DNA of 64,000 nucleotides from Carbonactinospora thermoautotrophica. GTDB taxonomy: Bacteria; Actinomycetota; Actinomycetes; Streptomycetales; Carbonactinosporaceae. The position numbers and the translations under genes are program-made. The stretch is taken from the NCBI RefSeq assembly GCF_001543895.1, contig NZ_JYIJ01000017.1:434001-498000 (forward strand), read 5' to 3'. The notes beneath the pieces are model-generated. The model was not told where the DNA came from. It did no database searches and saw only the letters and a list, made by a program, of their open reading frames with translations. This document shows positions 26,720-34,672 of the stretch, one piece after another; positions within the stretch are counted from its first letter, which is position 1; every line of letters starts with the position of its first letter.

Positions 26720-27916
26720 TCAGTCGAACGCCAGGAGCGCCGCCGCGGCCAGCAGCGACACCCCCACCGGGATCGCCGACTCGTCCACGTCGAACGTGCC
26801 CTGATGCAGGTCGCGCACGCCGACCTCGCCGGGGCCGCGCACCCCGAGCCGGGCCAGCGCGCCCGGCACCGACTCCAGGTACCAGGCGAAGTCCTCACCG
26901 CCCAGGCTCTGCTCGGTGCCGATCACCGCTTGGGGGCCGAAGGCGGCGGTCGCCGCGGCGCGGAACAGGGCGGTGCTGTCGGCGTCGTTCACCACCGGCG
27001 GCACGCCCCGGTCGTACTGCACCTCCGCCTGCACGCCGTAGATGCGCGCGACGGTCTGGACGAGTTCCTCCACCAGTTCCGGCGCCTGATGCCAAGCGGC
27101 CAGATCCAGGCACCGCAGCGTGCCCTCGATCTCGCCGACCTGCGGGATCGCGTTCGCCGCCGATCCGGCGCCGATCCGACCCCACACCAAGCTCAAGCCC
27201 GCGCGCGGGTCCACGCGCCGGGACAGCGCCGCCGGCAGCTCGGTCACCAGCTTCGACAGCGCGTACACCAGATCCGCGGTGAGATGCGGCCGGGCGGTGT
27301 GTCCGCCAGGCCCGGCCAGCCGGATCAGCACCCGGTCGCATGCCGCGGTGATCGGCCCGGTCCGCAACGCCACCCGCCCTGCCTCGACCTTCGGGTCGCA
27401 GTGCAGGGCCAGGATGCGCTCGACGCCCTTGAGCTCCCCGGCCCTGATCACGTCCAGCGCGCCGCCGGGCATGATCTCCTCGGCCGGTTGGAAGATCAGC
27501 CGCACCGTGCGGTTGAGGCGACCTTCCCTGGCGAGATCGGCGAGCACGAGCCCCGCCCCGAGCACGACCACGGTGTGCACGTCGTGCCCGCAGGCGTGCG
27601 CGACGCCCGGCACGGTGGACCGGTACGGGACGTTCTTCTCGTCCGGGATGGGCAGGGCGTCCAGATCCGCGCGCAGGGCGAGAATCCGGCCGGTGACCTC
27701 CCCGTCCGGGCCGATGTCGCAGGTCAGGCCGGTGCCGCCAGGCAGTATTCGGGGCTGCAGCCCGGCGGCCTCGAGTCGCTCCCGTACGATCCGCGTGGTC
27801 CGGATCTCCGCCCACCCGAGCTCCGGGTGGGCGTGGATGTCACGCCGCATGGCCACCAGCTCATCGGCGTATGCCTTGACCAGGGTCCGCAGATCCTCCG
27901 GGAGTCGCTCGTTCAT
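26720..27916 (-). CDS. M20-family amidohydrolase (AmiA1/AmiB1-like)
   Basis: A 398-residue metal-dependent amidohydrolase. The metal-binding segments are HACGHDVHTVVVL, IFQPAEEIMPGG and ALHCDPKVEAG; GGHTARPHLTADLVYAL and LGGEDFAWYL are the usual dimerisation and C-terminal metal motifs. Family members remove acyl groups from amino acids or related amides (indole-acetyl amino acid hydrolase, hippurate hydrolase group). Position next to the salvage genes matches amiA1/amiB1 in mycobacteria (from memory). The substrate is not predictable. Confidence 0.9.
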   Translation of the reverse strand: MNERLPEDLRTLVKAYADELVAMRRDIHAHPELGWAEIRTTRIVRERLEAAGLQPRILPGGTGLTCDIGPDGEVTGRILALRADLDALPIPDEKNVPYRSTVPGVAHACGHDVHTVVVLGAGLVLADLAREGRLNRTVRLIFQPAEEIMPGGALDVIRAGELKGVERILALHCDPKVEAGRVALRTGPITAACDRVLIRLAGPGGHTARPHLTADLVYALSKLVTELPAALSRRVDPRAGLSLVWGRIGAGSAANAIPQVGEIEGTLRCLDLAAWHQAPELVEELVQTVARIYGVQAEVQYDRGVPPVVNDADSTALFRAAATAAFGPQAVIGTEQSLGGEDFAWYLESVPGALARLGVRGPGEVGVRDLHQGTFDVDESAIPVGVSLLAAAALLAFD

Positions 27917-28148
27917 CCTCGGAATGGTACGGTGCGTCGCCCTTCGATCGCGCCCGACGATGCACTCCTAACACGAAACAGTGAATCTTTCCCGGCCAAT
28001 CGCCCGCTTAATGTCCCCCGTTCGGGCGATATTTTGTTACTAAAGCGATTATACGATGTGACGGAATCGAGATCTTGAGCCGGGCGTCCCCGGCGCCCGC
28101 GTTCGTTACCCGTGCGGGGTCGTTCCAGTGAAGTCCATGAGTCAGGCG
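27917..28148. other. AT-rich intergenic region with terminator-like stem
   Basis: ATCGCCCG (27999-28006) pairs with CGGGCGAT (28023-28030), followed on the + strand by ATTTTGTT. It looks like an intrinsic terminator but no + strand gene precedes it. The surrounding A+T-rich sequence (27960-28060) is the likely promoter of the amidohydrolase gene. Confidence 0.4.
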
Positions 28149-28764
28149 TCACAACCCGTCGCCGGCCAACTCGTAACGGCGCAGGATCGTCTCGAAGGTG
28201 CAGTCCCCGCCGTGGTGGGACAGTTCCACCCCGCGCATGTCGAAGGCGGTGGCGTCCGTCGGCACCTGGTCAGGATCGGTGACGAACACGAACCGCGCCA
28301 CGGGCGCCCGCGGCGGTGAGAGCTTCCACGGCCGCCCGCGCCGCCTGGCGTTCGGGCAGGGGGAAGTAGTCGCGCCGGGCGATCCGGCGCAGTTCCGCAC
28401 GGAGCCGGCGCGCCGCCTGGGCGCGGGCCACCTCATCGCCCGCGGCCGCCTCGTTCGCCTGGGCGAGGACGGCGAGGTACTCCTCGCGGCGGGCGTCGGC
28501 CATGGCGGCGGCCAGCTCGCGCTCCTGCCGGGTGCTGGCCGGTCGGGCCAGCCACACCGCCGCGGTCCCGCCGGCCTCGACGACCTGCTCGGCCACCCAC
28601 TCCATCTGCTCGCGGGTGTACGCGTCCGCGGGCAGGGCGACCAGTCCGTCCACGATCTGGGCCACGCCCAGGCGCTTGAGCCGACGCCAGATCGCGATGC
28701 GCGGCGCGGAGGGCTCGCGCGGCACCCGGTAGGAGAGCAGCACCCACGTTCCCGGCTGCTCCAC
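28149..28764 (-). pseudogene. chrB-like chromate resistance gene, frameshifted and internally deleted
   Basis: From a GTG at 28764 with GGAGGTGG upstream the frame reads WVLLSYRVPREPSAPRIAIW, the classic ChrB N-terminus, to a stop at 28270. Near 28300 homology moves to another frame, which gives RFVFVTDPDQVPTDATAFD and GVELSHHGGDCTFETILRRY, the start of the ChrB C-terminal domain, then a stop at 28149. The connecting segment expected to contain the conserved R-A-WLIRRFID region is missing, and the C-terminus is short. A decayed regulator or chromate-resistance protein is the best reading. No chrA transporter is nearby. Confidence 0.7.
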
Positions 28765-28802
28765 GCGACCACCTCCTCCGCTCGCCTCGCGTTGATGTAA
28801 CC

Positions 28803-29522
28803 ATGGTTTCAGCAGATGAGACCAGGGCGGTAAGCGTGAACGAGGCCGAGGTCGCGGCGTTCCAGCTGTGCGAGGTGATCCTGACCCGCGGCGGTACCCG
28901 GATCCTGGACCGGGTCACCGCCGTGGTCCCCGCCGGGAGGTGCACGGCGGTCGTGGGGGCGAGCGGCGCGGGCAAGTCCACGCTGCTGCGGTTGCTGAAC
29001 CGGCTGGACGATCCCACCCGCGGCACGGTGCGCTACCGCGGCACGCCGTTGGACCAACTGGACGTGCTGGCGCTGCGGCGGGCGGTGCAGCTGGTCGCCC
29101 AGCAACCGGTGCTGCTCGCCGACACGGTGGCCGACGAGCTGCGCGTCGGCCGGCCCGACCTGCCCGCGCACGAGGTGGCCGCCCTGCTGGAGCTGGTGGG
29201 CCTGCCGGCCGGGTTCGCTGGCAGGGACACCGCGTCACTGTCCGGCGGGGAGGCGCAGCGGGTCTGCTTGGCCCGCGCGCTCGCCCTCGCCCCGCAGGTG
29301 CTGCTGCTCGACGAACCCACCGCAGCCCTCGATCCCGCCAGCGCGGCCGCCATCGAACGCGCCATCCACGATCTGACCGCCCGGGGCTGCACCGTGGTGC
29401 TGGTCAGCCACAACCATCCCCAGGTCCGCCTCCTGGCCCACCATGTCCTCCTCCTCGACGCGGGCCGCCTGATCGCACAAGGACCCGCCGAGCAGATCCC
29501 CTACCTGAAGGCCGGTCGATGA
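28803..29522 (+). CDS. fetA: ABC transporter ATP-binding protein, FetA-like
   Basis: 239 residues, one ABC domain: Walker A GASGAGKST, Q-loop LVAQQPVLL, signature LSGGEAQRVCLARAL, Walker B VLLLDEPTAALD and the switch histidine in LVSHN. It overlaps by 4 nt (ATGA) with a UPF0014 permease, the pairing seen in FetAB iron exporters. Metal export or stress resistance is inferred from that partner. ATG 28803 lacks a clear ribosome site; GTG 28836 is a shorter alternative. Confidence 0.85.
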   Translation: MVSADETRAVSVNEAEVAAFQLCEVILTRGGTRILDRVTAVVPAGRCTAVVGASGAGKSTLLRLLNRLDDPTRGTVRYRGTPLDQLDVLALRRAVQLVAQQPVLLADTVADELRVGRPDLPAHEVAALLELVGLPAGFAGRDTASLSGGEAQRVCLARALALAPQVLLLDEPTAALDPASAAAIERAIHDLTARGCTVVLVSHNHPQVRLLAHHVLLLDAGRLIAQGPAEQIPYLKAGR

Positions 29523-30331
29523 CTGGGCCCCTCACCGCGTCTCCCGCCGGGGTCAACGCCCTGTCCTGGGGTGGGGTGGCCCTCACCCTGCTCCTGGTCG
29601 CCGTGGCGATCGCGGTCGCCGCCCGTCAACGCCTCGGCCTCACCCGGGAACTGGTGACCGCCGCCGCCCGCGCCGCGATCCAGCTCGCCGCCGTCGGCGC
29701 GGTGCTGGGGGTGTTGTTCCGCTACGCCGGCGTGCCCGGTTCGCTGGCGTGGGTGGCGTTCATGGTCGCCGTCGCCGGGCAAGTCGCCGGCCGCCGCGGG
29801 CGAGGCCTGCCCCACGCCCGGATGGCGGCCACCGTGGCGGTCGCGGCCGCGACAGCCACCGTCCTCGGCGCGCTGCTCGGCCTGGGCGTGCTCAGCGCCG
29901 AACCCCGCGTCATGGTCCCCATCGGCGGCATGCTCGTCTCCGGTGCGATGCAGGCCGCCAGCCTCGCGTTGCTGCGGCTGCGCGAGTCGGCCACCGCCGC
30001 CCGCCCGGCGATCGAGGCCCGCCTGTGCCTGGGCCTGCCCGCCGCCGCCGCGTTCGCCCCCTACCGGCGCGGAGCGCTGCGCACCGCGCTCATCCCGGCC
30101 GTCGACGCCACCAAGGTCGTCGGGCTGATCAGCCTGCCCGGAGCCATGACCGGCCTGATCCTCGCCGGCACCGACCCGCTGACCGCGATCCGCTACCAGA
30201 TCGTTGTCATGTACATGCTGCTCGCCGCCAACACCCTCGCCGCCCTGGTCGCAGCTTGGCTCGCCGAGCGCACCCTGTTCGACCACGCGCACCGGCTGCG
30301 CCCCCTCCCCGCGGAAGGGACCAGCCCGTGA
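29519..30331 (+). CDS. fetB: UPF0014 (FetB/YbbM-like) ABC permease
   Basis: 270 residues, about seven membrane helices. The family core is visible: LTRELVTAAARAAIQLAAVG, VPIGGMLVSGAMQAASLAL, LIPAVDATKVVGLISLPGAMTGLILAG quoted in part, and the final MYMLLAANTLAALVA helix. With the ATPase it would form an exporter for iron or another metal in the cytoplasmic membrane. The start overlaps the ATPase stop. The stop at 30329-30331 abuts an antisense dehydrogenase remnant. Confidence 0.88.
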   Translation: MTGPLTASPAGVNALSWGGVALTLLLVAVAIAVAARQRLGLTRELVTAAARAAIQLAAVGAVLGVLFRYAGVPGSLAWVAFMVAVAGQVAGRRGRGLPHARMAATVAVAAATATVLGALLGLGVLSAEPRVMVPIGGMLVSGAMQAASLALLRLRESATAARPAIEARLCLGLPAAAAFAPYRRGALRTALIPAVDATKVVGLISLPGAMTGLILAGTDPLTAIRYQIVVMYMLLAANTLAALVAAWLAERTLFDHAHRLRPLPAEGTSP

Positions 30332-30700
30332 TCGGATGGGCTCTACTCGCCCACGGCACCGCCCTGTCCGCGGTCGCCGCCGCCATCAGCCAGGGGACCG
30401 GCCTGGACCGCCCGGCGCCGGACCCGTTGGCGACCATCGTCGCGGCGAATCCAGGGTGGGCCGCGACTGCGAGGACGTCCAGCCCACAGGCGCGCAGCCG
30501 GCGGTCCGGCTCGGCGACGAACAGCAGGTTGGCCAGCTTGGACGGGCGTAGGCGTCCAGAGTGAGTAGCGGCGCTCGCTGTTGAGGTCGTCGAAGTCGAT
30601 CCTTCCCTGCCGGAGGACGTTGCTGCTGACCGTCACCACCGGGCCTTCGGACGGCGCGCGAGGGCCGGCAGCAGCAACGCCGTGGCAGCGCGTCGCAGAC
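30330..30700 (-). pseudogene. Short-chain dehydrogenase/reductase remnant
   Basis: On the minus strand PSEGPVVTVSSNVLRQGRID and FDDLNSERRYS are the catalytic-serine part of a classical SDR. The frame then shifts and continues as SKLANLLFVAEPDRRLRACG, LDVLAVAAHPGFAATMV, the usual segment after the YxxxK motif (whose tyrosine region is damaged). The N-terminal NAD fold is not found and frameshifts are present. It is a decayed oxidoreductase left between the ABC pair and the type VII cassette. Confidence 0.72.
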
Positions 30701-30766
30701 CTCGCCGGCGATGGCGCGGCGTGGTGCGGCGCGGGACCAGGCTTGTCGAGATGGCTTTTCCTTCAC

Positions 30767-30782
30767 GATCCTTTTGAGGATC
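30767..30782 (+). promoter_or_regulatory. Small perfect stem-loop upstream of the EspC-like gene
   Basis: GATCCT-TTTG-AGGATC lies 30 bp before the ATG at 30812, within the probable 5' untranslated region of the first secretion cassette. A role in mRNA stability or translation is only inferred. Confidence 0.35.
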
Positions 30783-30811
30783 AGGACAGGCACATGCAGC
30801 ACGGGGGTGCG

Positions 30812-31129
30812 ATGAGCGCCGATTACTTCGTGTCCGACCAAGGCGCGATCGAGCGACTGGGCAAACGGTTCGAGCAGGCGGCGTCCGACCTGGAGTCGCG
30901 GATCAGCAGCTTCCTGTCACGGGCCGACGAGATCGAAGACGGCTTCGGGGTACTCACCGAGTCCCAGGAAGCGCTCCAGGCGTACAACGAGACGCTGAGC
31001 AACATGGTGGAGACCTTGCGGGCGCTTCGCTCGCACCTCGATGAGGTCGGCCAGGCACTGGCGACCAGCGCGAAGAACTACGCCACATCCGAGGAGTCGG
31101 TGACCGGGCTGTTCGGGGGGACGGAATGA
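30812..31129 (+). CDS. EspC-like type VII secretion protein, cassette A
   Basis: 105 residues, predicted all-helical: two long helices around SRADEIEDGFGVLTESQEAL and VETLRALRSHLDEVGQALA. The C-terminus has KNYATSEESV, a YxxxE signal (Tyr90, Glu94) of the kind that targets helical-hairpin pairs to type VII (ESX) systems. No WxG turn is present, so it resembles the EspC/PE side of such pairs. ATG 30812 follows GCACGGGGGTGCG; the same GCACGGGGGT precedes the paralogue at 34355. It overlaps the next gene by ATGA and probably forms a heterodimer with that product. Confidence 0.7.
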   Translation: MSADYFVSDQGAIERLGKRFEQAASDLESRISSFLSRADEIEDGFGVLTESQEALQAYNETLSNMVETLRALRSHLDEVGQALATSAKNYATSEESVTGLFGGTE

Positions 31130-32244
31130 GCGACGAGTCGGTCGGCGAGAAGATCTACGAGGCCGGTCTCGAGATCATCAATCCGGGCGGTAACCCCGAC
31201 CTGCTGCGAGACATCGCTCGCGCGTGGCGGGAGATGAACCAGGAGTTGCAGACGATCGCCGACGAGCTCGGGCAAGCCGTGAACGGCACCGTCGGGGCAG
31301 GCTGGTCCGGCGGCGCGGCAGAGGCGTTTCGCGAGCACTGGAACGAGGTGCACAACGCCGTCCGGGAGACCGGCCCGCAGTTCGACGAGGTCGCCGCGCA
31401 GCTGGACGAGGCCGCCAACGCGATCGAGGAGGTCAACGAGGCGATCCACCAGATCTACCTGGAGATCGGCGTCTCGATCGCGATCTCGGTCGGCCTGTCC
31501 TTTGTGACCGTGGGTTTCTCGACCGCGGCCGGCGCCGCCAACGCCGCCCGGCTCGCTGCCCAGGCCGCCCGGCTCGCCGCGCGCCTGGGATCGATCCTGC
31601 GCAAGGTCGCCTCGGCGCTGCGGGCGCTGAAGAAACTCCGGGCCCTCGACCGGATGAAGGGTGTGTTCCAGAAGGGAAGGACCCTGTTCCAGGCAGGCCG
31701 CACGTGGGCCGGCAAGAACTACCTGGCCAAGAACACGGCGATCAACTGGGCGGGCAACACCGGGTCCACGGTGGTCGCCGACGCGTTCGACGGCAAGGGC
31801 AACGGTGTCAACGTCGGCGAGGCCATCGTCAGCGGGGGCGTCAGCGCTGTCGTGGGCACCCCGGCGGGCCTCGGTGTGTCGGGCGTCATCAAAGGCAGCG
31901 AGATCGCCAGCTCGATCATGGGTGGCGCGACCGGTAACGTGACCGGCGGTGCCGCGTGGGACATCGGCAAGGACTTGGCGGAGGATGGCGAGCTCAACGA
32001 CGTGAAGGGCACCGTGGGCAACATGGGCGCGAACCTGATCGCGGGAGCGCTGGGCGGCGCCGCCGGGCACGGCCTCCGGAAGCTCGGGGAGGTTCCCGAT
32101 CCCGACAAGCCTTACTGGACGTTGGACGGCGGAACCGGTGGCATCACCCAGAGCGGTGTGGGCGTCGCCAAGGAGGCCCTGACCACCGACGAGAAGGACG
32201 CGGGCAAGACACCGATCCAGCGAGTTCTGAACCCCGAGGACTGA
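31126..32244 (+). CDS. WXG100-domain polymorphic secreted protein, cassette A
   Basis: 372 residues. Residues 1-110 form a WXG100-like helical hairpin with W60-S-G at the turn (GAGWSGGAAEAF). Residues 113-140 are hydrophobic (IAISVGLSFVTVGFSTAAGA), followed by an Ala/Arg-rich helix. Up to about residue 168 it is nearly identical to the paralogue at 34669 (53 of 58 identical at 111-168); beyond that the two diverge. The C-terminal region is rich in Gly/Ala with GxxxG repeats (SGGVSAVVGTPAGLGVSGV, NLIAGALGGAAGHG) and ends in a WTLDGGTGG segment. A membrane-active effector is inferred; no known toxin domain is recognised. Confidence 0.7.
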   Translation: MSDESVGEKIYEAGLEIINPGGNPDLLRDIARAWREMNQELQTIADELGQAVNGTVGAGWSGGAAEAFREHWNEVHNAVRETGPQFDEVAAQLDEAANAIEEVNEAIHQIYLEIGVSIAISVGLSFVTVGFSTAAGAANAARLAAQAARLAARLGSILRKVASALRALKKLRALDRMKGVFQKGRTLFQAGRTWAGKNYLAKNTAINWAGNTGSTVVADAFDGKGNGVNVGEAIVSGGVSAVVGTPAGLGVSGVIKGSEIASSIMGGATGNVTGGAAWDIGKDLAEDGELNDVKGTVGNMGANLIAGALGGAAGHGLRKLGEVPDPDKPYWTLDGGTGGITQSGVGVAKEALTTDEKDAGKTPIQRVLNPED

Positions 32245-32257
32245 GCTTCTCGTCGCG

Positions 32258-33649
32258 ATGGCTCGATCGACGTTCCTGAGCAAGGCATTCGGCCTGGTGA
32301 CGCTGGTCGCGCTGGCCGTCCTCGTGGCGACCGCGGTCCGGCGGCCCTGGGCGCCCCACCCGCGGGTCGACCTGTTGATCCCGTACGGCGTCCTCCTCGC
32401 CTCGCTGCTGGCGTGGTGGGCGACCGGTATGCGCGACCGCCCCCGGAGGGACACGGACGGGGCCGCCACCGCTCCGCCGTTGCCGCGGCGCGTGCCGGGA
32501 CGGTGGCGGCAGGGCGTCCGAATCGTGGCGGTCTTCACGGTGGCGGCGGTGCTGGTGGTGTTCGGCAGCATCATCGGGGACACGCCGAGCGGGGCGGACA
32601 CGCGGCGGGTCCAGGAGATGATCCGCGCGGGCGCGGTGATCCAGGACGTGAAGGTTCTGGAAGTCCGGTCCACCAGCCGGCACGGCTCCCGGCACAAGTA
32701 CTACGTCAGCACGCTGGTGCTGGCGCTGCCCGACGCCTCCGGAACCACTCATCGCGTGCTCGTGCCGCGTGCCGTCACGTGCTGTCCGGTGCGGCCGGGG
32801 GAGGAGGTCGAGGCCTTCTACTCCCCACGGCGGCCGGAAGCCGGCGCCTTCGTCCACGACGGGGAACTGGAGCAGTTTCTCGGCCGCACCCCGGCCAACC
32901 TCAAGACCACCTTGGTGCTGGCCGCCGCAGGCTACGTCATTCTCGCTCTCCTACTCCTGGTGGCTTTCAGGTCCGACTGGCAGCGGTCCCGCCGGTTGCG
33001 CGCGGCCCTGCGCGCGGGCCAGGCACGGGCCGTGCGCGGCCGGGTGAAGGCCCCCGCGGCGTGCCGCCTCCCGGCCTCCGCTCCCAACAAGTCCGAGCAC
33101 ATCCGCGGATGCCTGCTGGTGGAGACCCCGGCCAGCACGGTGCGCTTCCAGGTGTGGGGGGACGCCGGAAACCTGCACGCTCTCGCCCGCGACCTCAGGG
33201 CCGCCCCCGCATGGCTCTGCTGGGCGCCGCCGGACCAGCGGTCCGACGACTCGGTGACCGTGCTGCTCGTCAGCGACGACGGCTACGCGCTGTGGGGTGA
33301 GGTGGAGGTGAGCGAGATGACGCCGCTCGCCCGTCAGCGCGGCGCCGCCGGCCCCACGCTGACGGGCGAGCGGCGGATGCGCAGCGCGGCCTCGTACGTG
33401 TTCTGGGACCCCCAGATCCACTCCGCCGGGGCCTGGCTCGCGGTGTGGTACCTGGTCGCCGTCGGCTGCTGGCTCGTCACCAGCCCGAGCAACGGAGCGT
33501 GGGAAAGCGCGCTGGTCTTGACGGTGGTCGCCGCGCCAGTGGCCGTCCCCCTCCTGTGGTTGCGGCGCCGTCGCAAGCTCGTCCGGGCGCTCCTCCCTCC
33601 CCGACCGGACCCGGAGGACCGCGAGAACCAGCACGCGGGAACCGGCTGA
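32258..33649 (+). CDS. Multi-pass membrane protein of the type VII cassette A (DUF3592-like core)
   Basis: 463 residues with about six membrane segments: two at the N-terminus (GLVTLVALAVLVATAV; LLIPYGVLLASLLAWWAT), one near 90-110 (IVAVFTVAAVLVVFGSIIG), one near 215-235 and two at the C-terminus. The exposed part between segments 3 and 4 (VIQDVKVLEVRS..., then VRPGEEVEAFYSPRRPEAG) resembles the DUF3592 pattern. It begins 13 bp after the WXG gene and has a diverged counterpart in cassette B. An immunity protein or a membrane partner for the secreted pair is inferred from position. Confidence 0.65.
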   Translation: MARSTFLSKAFGLVTLVALAVLVATAVRRPWAPHPRVDLLIPYGVLLASLLAWWATGMRDRPRRDTDGAATAPPLPRRVPGRWRQGVRIVAVFTVAAVLVVFGSIIGDTPSGADTRRVQEMIRAGAVIQDVKVLEVRSTSRHGSRHKYYVSTLVLALPDASGTTHRVLVPRAVTCCPVRPGEEVEAFYSPRRPEAGAFVHDGELEQFLGRTPANLKTTLVLAAAGYVILALLLLVAFRSDWQRSRRLRAALRAGQARAVRGRVKAPAACRLPASAPNKSEHIRGCLLVETPASTVRFQVWGDAGNLHALARDLRAAPAWLCWAPPDQRSDDSVTVLLVSDDGYALWGEVEVSEMTPLARQRGAAGPTLTGERRMRSAASYVFWDPQIHSAGAWLAVWYLVAVGCWLVTSPSNGAWESALVLTVVAAPVAVPLLWLRRRRKLVRALLPPRPDPEDRENQHAGTG

Positions 33650-33653
33650 CGCG

Positions 33654-33722
33654 GTGACCCGCTCGATCGTTTGGACACGACTGTTCAGCGCACTGGCGGC
33701 GGCTGCCTTCCTCGATCGCGTC
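33654..33722 (+). pseudogene. 5' remnant of a third cassette membrane-protein gene
   Basis: GTG at 33654 opens MTRSIVWTRLFSALAAAAFL, which matches the start of the cassette B protein (MTRSTALTRLSGLLAAAGFV). Similarity ends after about 20 codons, where the sequence changes abruptly. It indicates that at least one further cassette copy was present and lost. Confidence 0.55.
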
Positions 33723-33773
33723 CGTAAGGTGCAGGCCGCGCCCACCGGTTGCGGACCCGGTGCCAGACAGGAC

Positions 33774-33806
33774 GCTGGGCCGCGCACGCGGGGTGCGCGG
33801 CCCAGC
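33774..33806. terminator. GGGCCGCGC-type hairpin
   Basis: GCTGGGCCGCGCAC (33774-33787) pairs with GTGCGCGGCCCAGC (33793-33806) across five bases. It has the same core as hairpins at 37215, 46276 and 55556 and lies between cassette A and the mutase-gene fragment, the relative position the hairpin at 37215 holds beside the intact mutase gene. Confidence 0.7.
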
Positions 33807-33841
33807 ACCGAGGGGGAAGCGAGAGCGGCGTCAGAAGGCGC

Positions 33842-34163
33842 TCAGAACGAGTCCGGTGGGGTGTACACGCCCCAGACGTCGCGCAGCGCGTTGCTGACCT
33901 CGCCGACGGTGGCCTTGGCGGCCAGGGCCTCCTTCATGGGGTACAGGACGTTGTCGGTGCCCTGGGCGGCCCGGCGCAGGGCGTCGAGCGCGCGCTGGAC
34001 GGCGTCGTTGTCACGCTCCTTGCGCAGTCGCGCGAGCCGTTCGGCCTGCTGGGCCTCGATCGCGGGGTCCACGCGCAACGGCTCGTACGGCTCTTCCTCG
34101 TCGAGGGTGTACTTGTTGACGCCGACCACGACCCGCTCGCCGGAGTCGATCTGCTGGGCGATC
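33842..34163 (-). pseudogene. Duplicated 3' fragment of the methylmalonyl-CoA mutase gene
   Basis: 322 bp match 37273-37594 with five differences by eye. The match starts exactly at the mutase stop codon (TGA) and runs to codon IAQQID; beyond 34163 the sequences are unrelated. It encodes the last 107 residues of the mutase ([20 protein letters not shown] to the terminal VYTPPDSF) with no start and cannot be functional. Its near identity contrasts with the strong divergence of the flanking cassettes. Confidence 0.92.
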
Positions 34164-34354
34164 CGGCTCCTCCTCGGCGAGTACGACCACGGCTTCCGAC
34201 GGCCCGCGCAGGCGGCTTTACGGCAACCCACTCAATGCTCCATGACAGCCTTCCGAACAATTCGGAGTCCTGCGCGTCCCGCACTAGACATCCCCCGGAA
34301 CGTTCAAGATCCTTGCGGCTGATCGTTCGAGAAGCAACGAGCACGGGGGTATCC

Positions 34355-34672
34355 GTGACCGACGGTTTCTACTCCGACCCGGCGGCGATCAAACGTCTGG
34401 GCAACTCCTTCGCGCAGAAAGCAGACGAACTGGAGTCCCGGATCAGCACCTTCCTGTCCCGGGCGGACGAGATCGAGGACGGCTTCGGGGTCCTGACCGA
34501 GTCCGAGGAGGCCCTGCAGGCGTACCGCGAGACGCTCAACGAGATGGTGGAAGGCCTGCGCCTGCTGCGTTCCCATCTCAGCGAGGTCGGCAGCGCCCTG
34601 TCCACAAATACCGCAAATAACTACACCGCATCCGAAGAATCGGTCACAAAATTGTTTCGGGGGGACGCGTGA
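34355..34672 (+). CDS. EspC-like type VII secretion protein, cassette B
   Basis: 105 residues, paralogue of the protein at 30812 over its full length (LESRISTFLSRADEIEDGFG is nearly unchanged). The C-terminal NNYTASEESV keeps the YxxxE signal at Tyr90/Glu94. GTG 34355 follows GCACGGGGGTATCC, and the stop overlaps the next start by 4 nt. Its probable partner is the WXG100 protein encoded next. Confidence 0.7.
   Translation: MTDGFYSDPAAIKRLGNSFAQKADELESRISTFLSRADEIEDGFGVLTESEEALQAYRETLNEMVEGLRLLRSHLSEVGSALSTNTANNYTASEESVTKLFRGDA

Noticed and set aside
29723-30564. Gene starting at 30328 downstream of fetB
   Set aside because: The frame soon runs antisense to recognisable dehydrogenase segments and contains no domain of its own.
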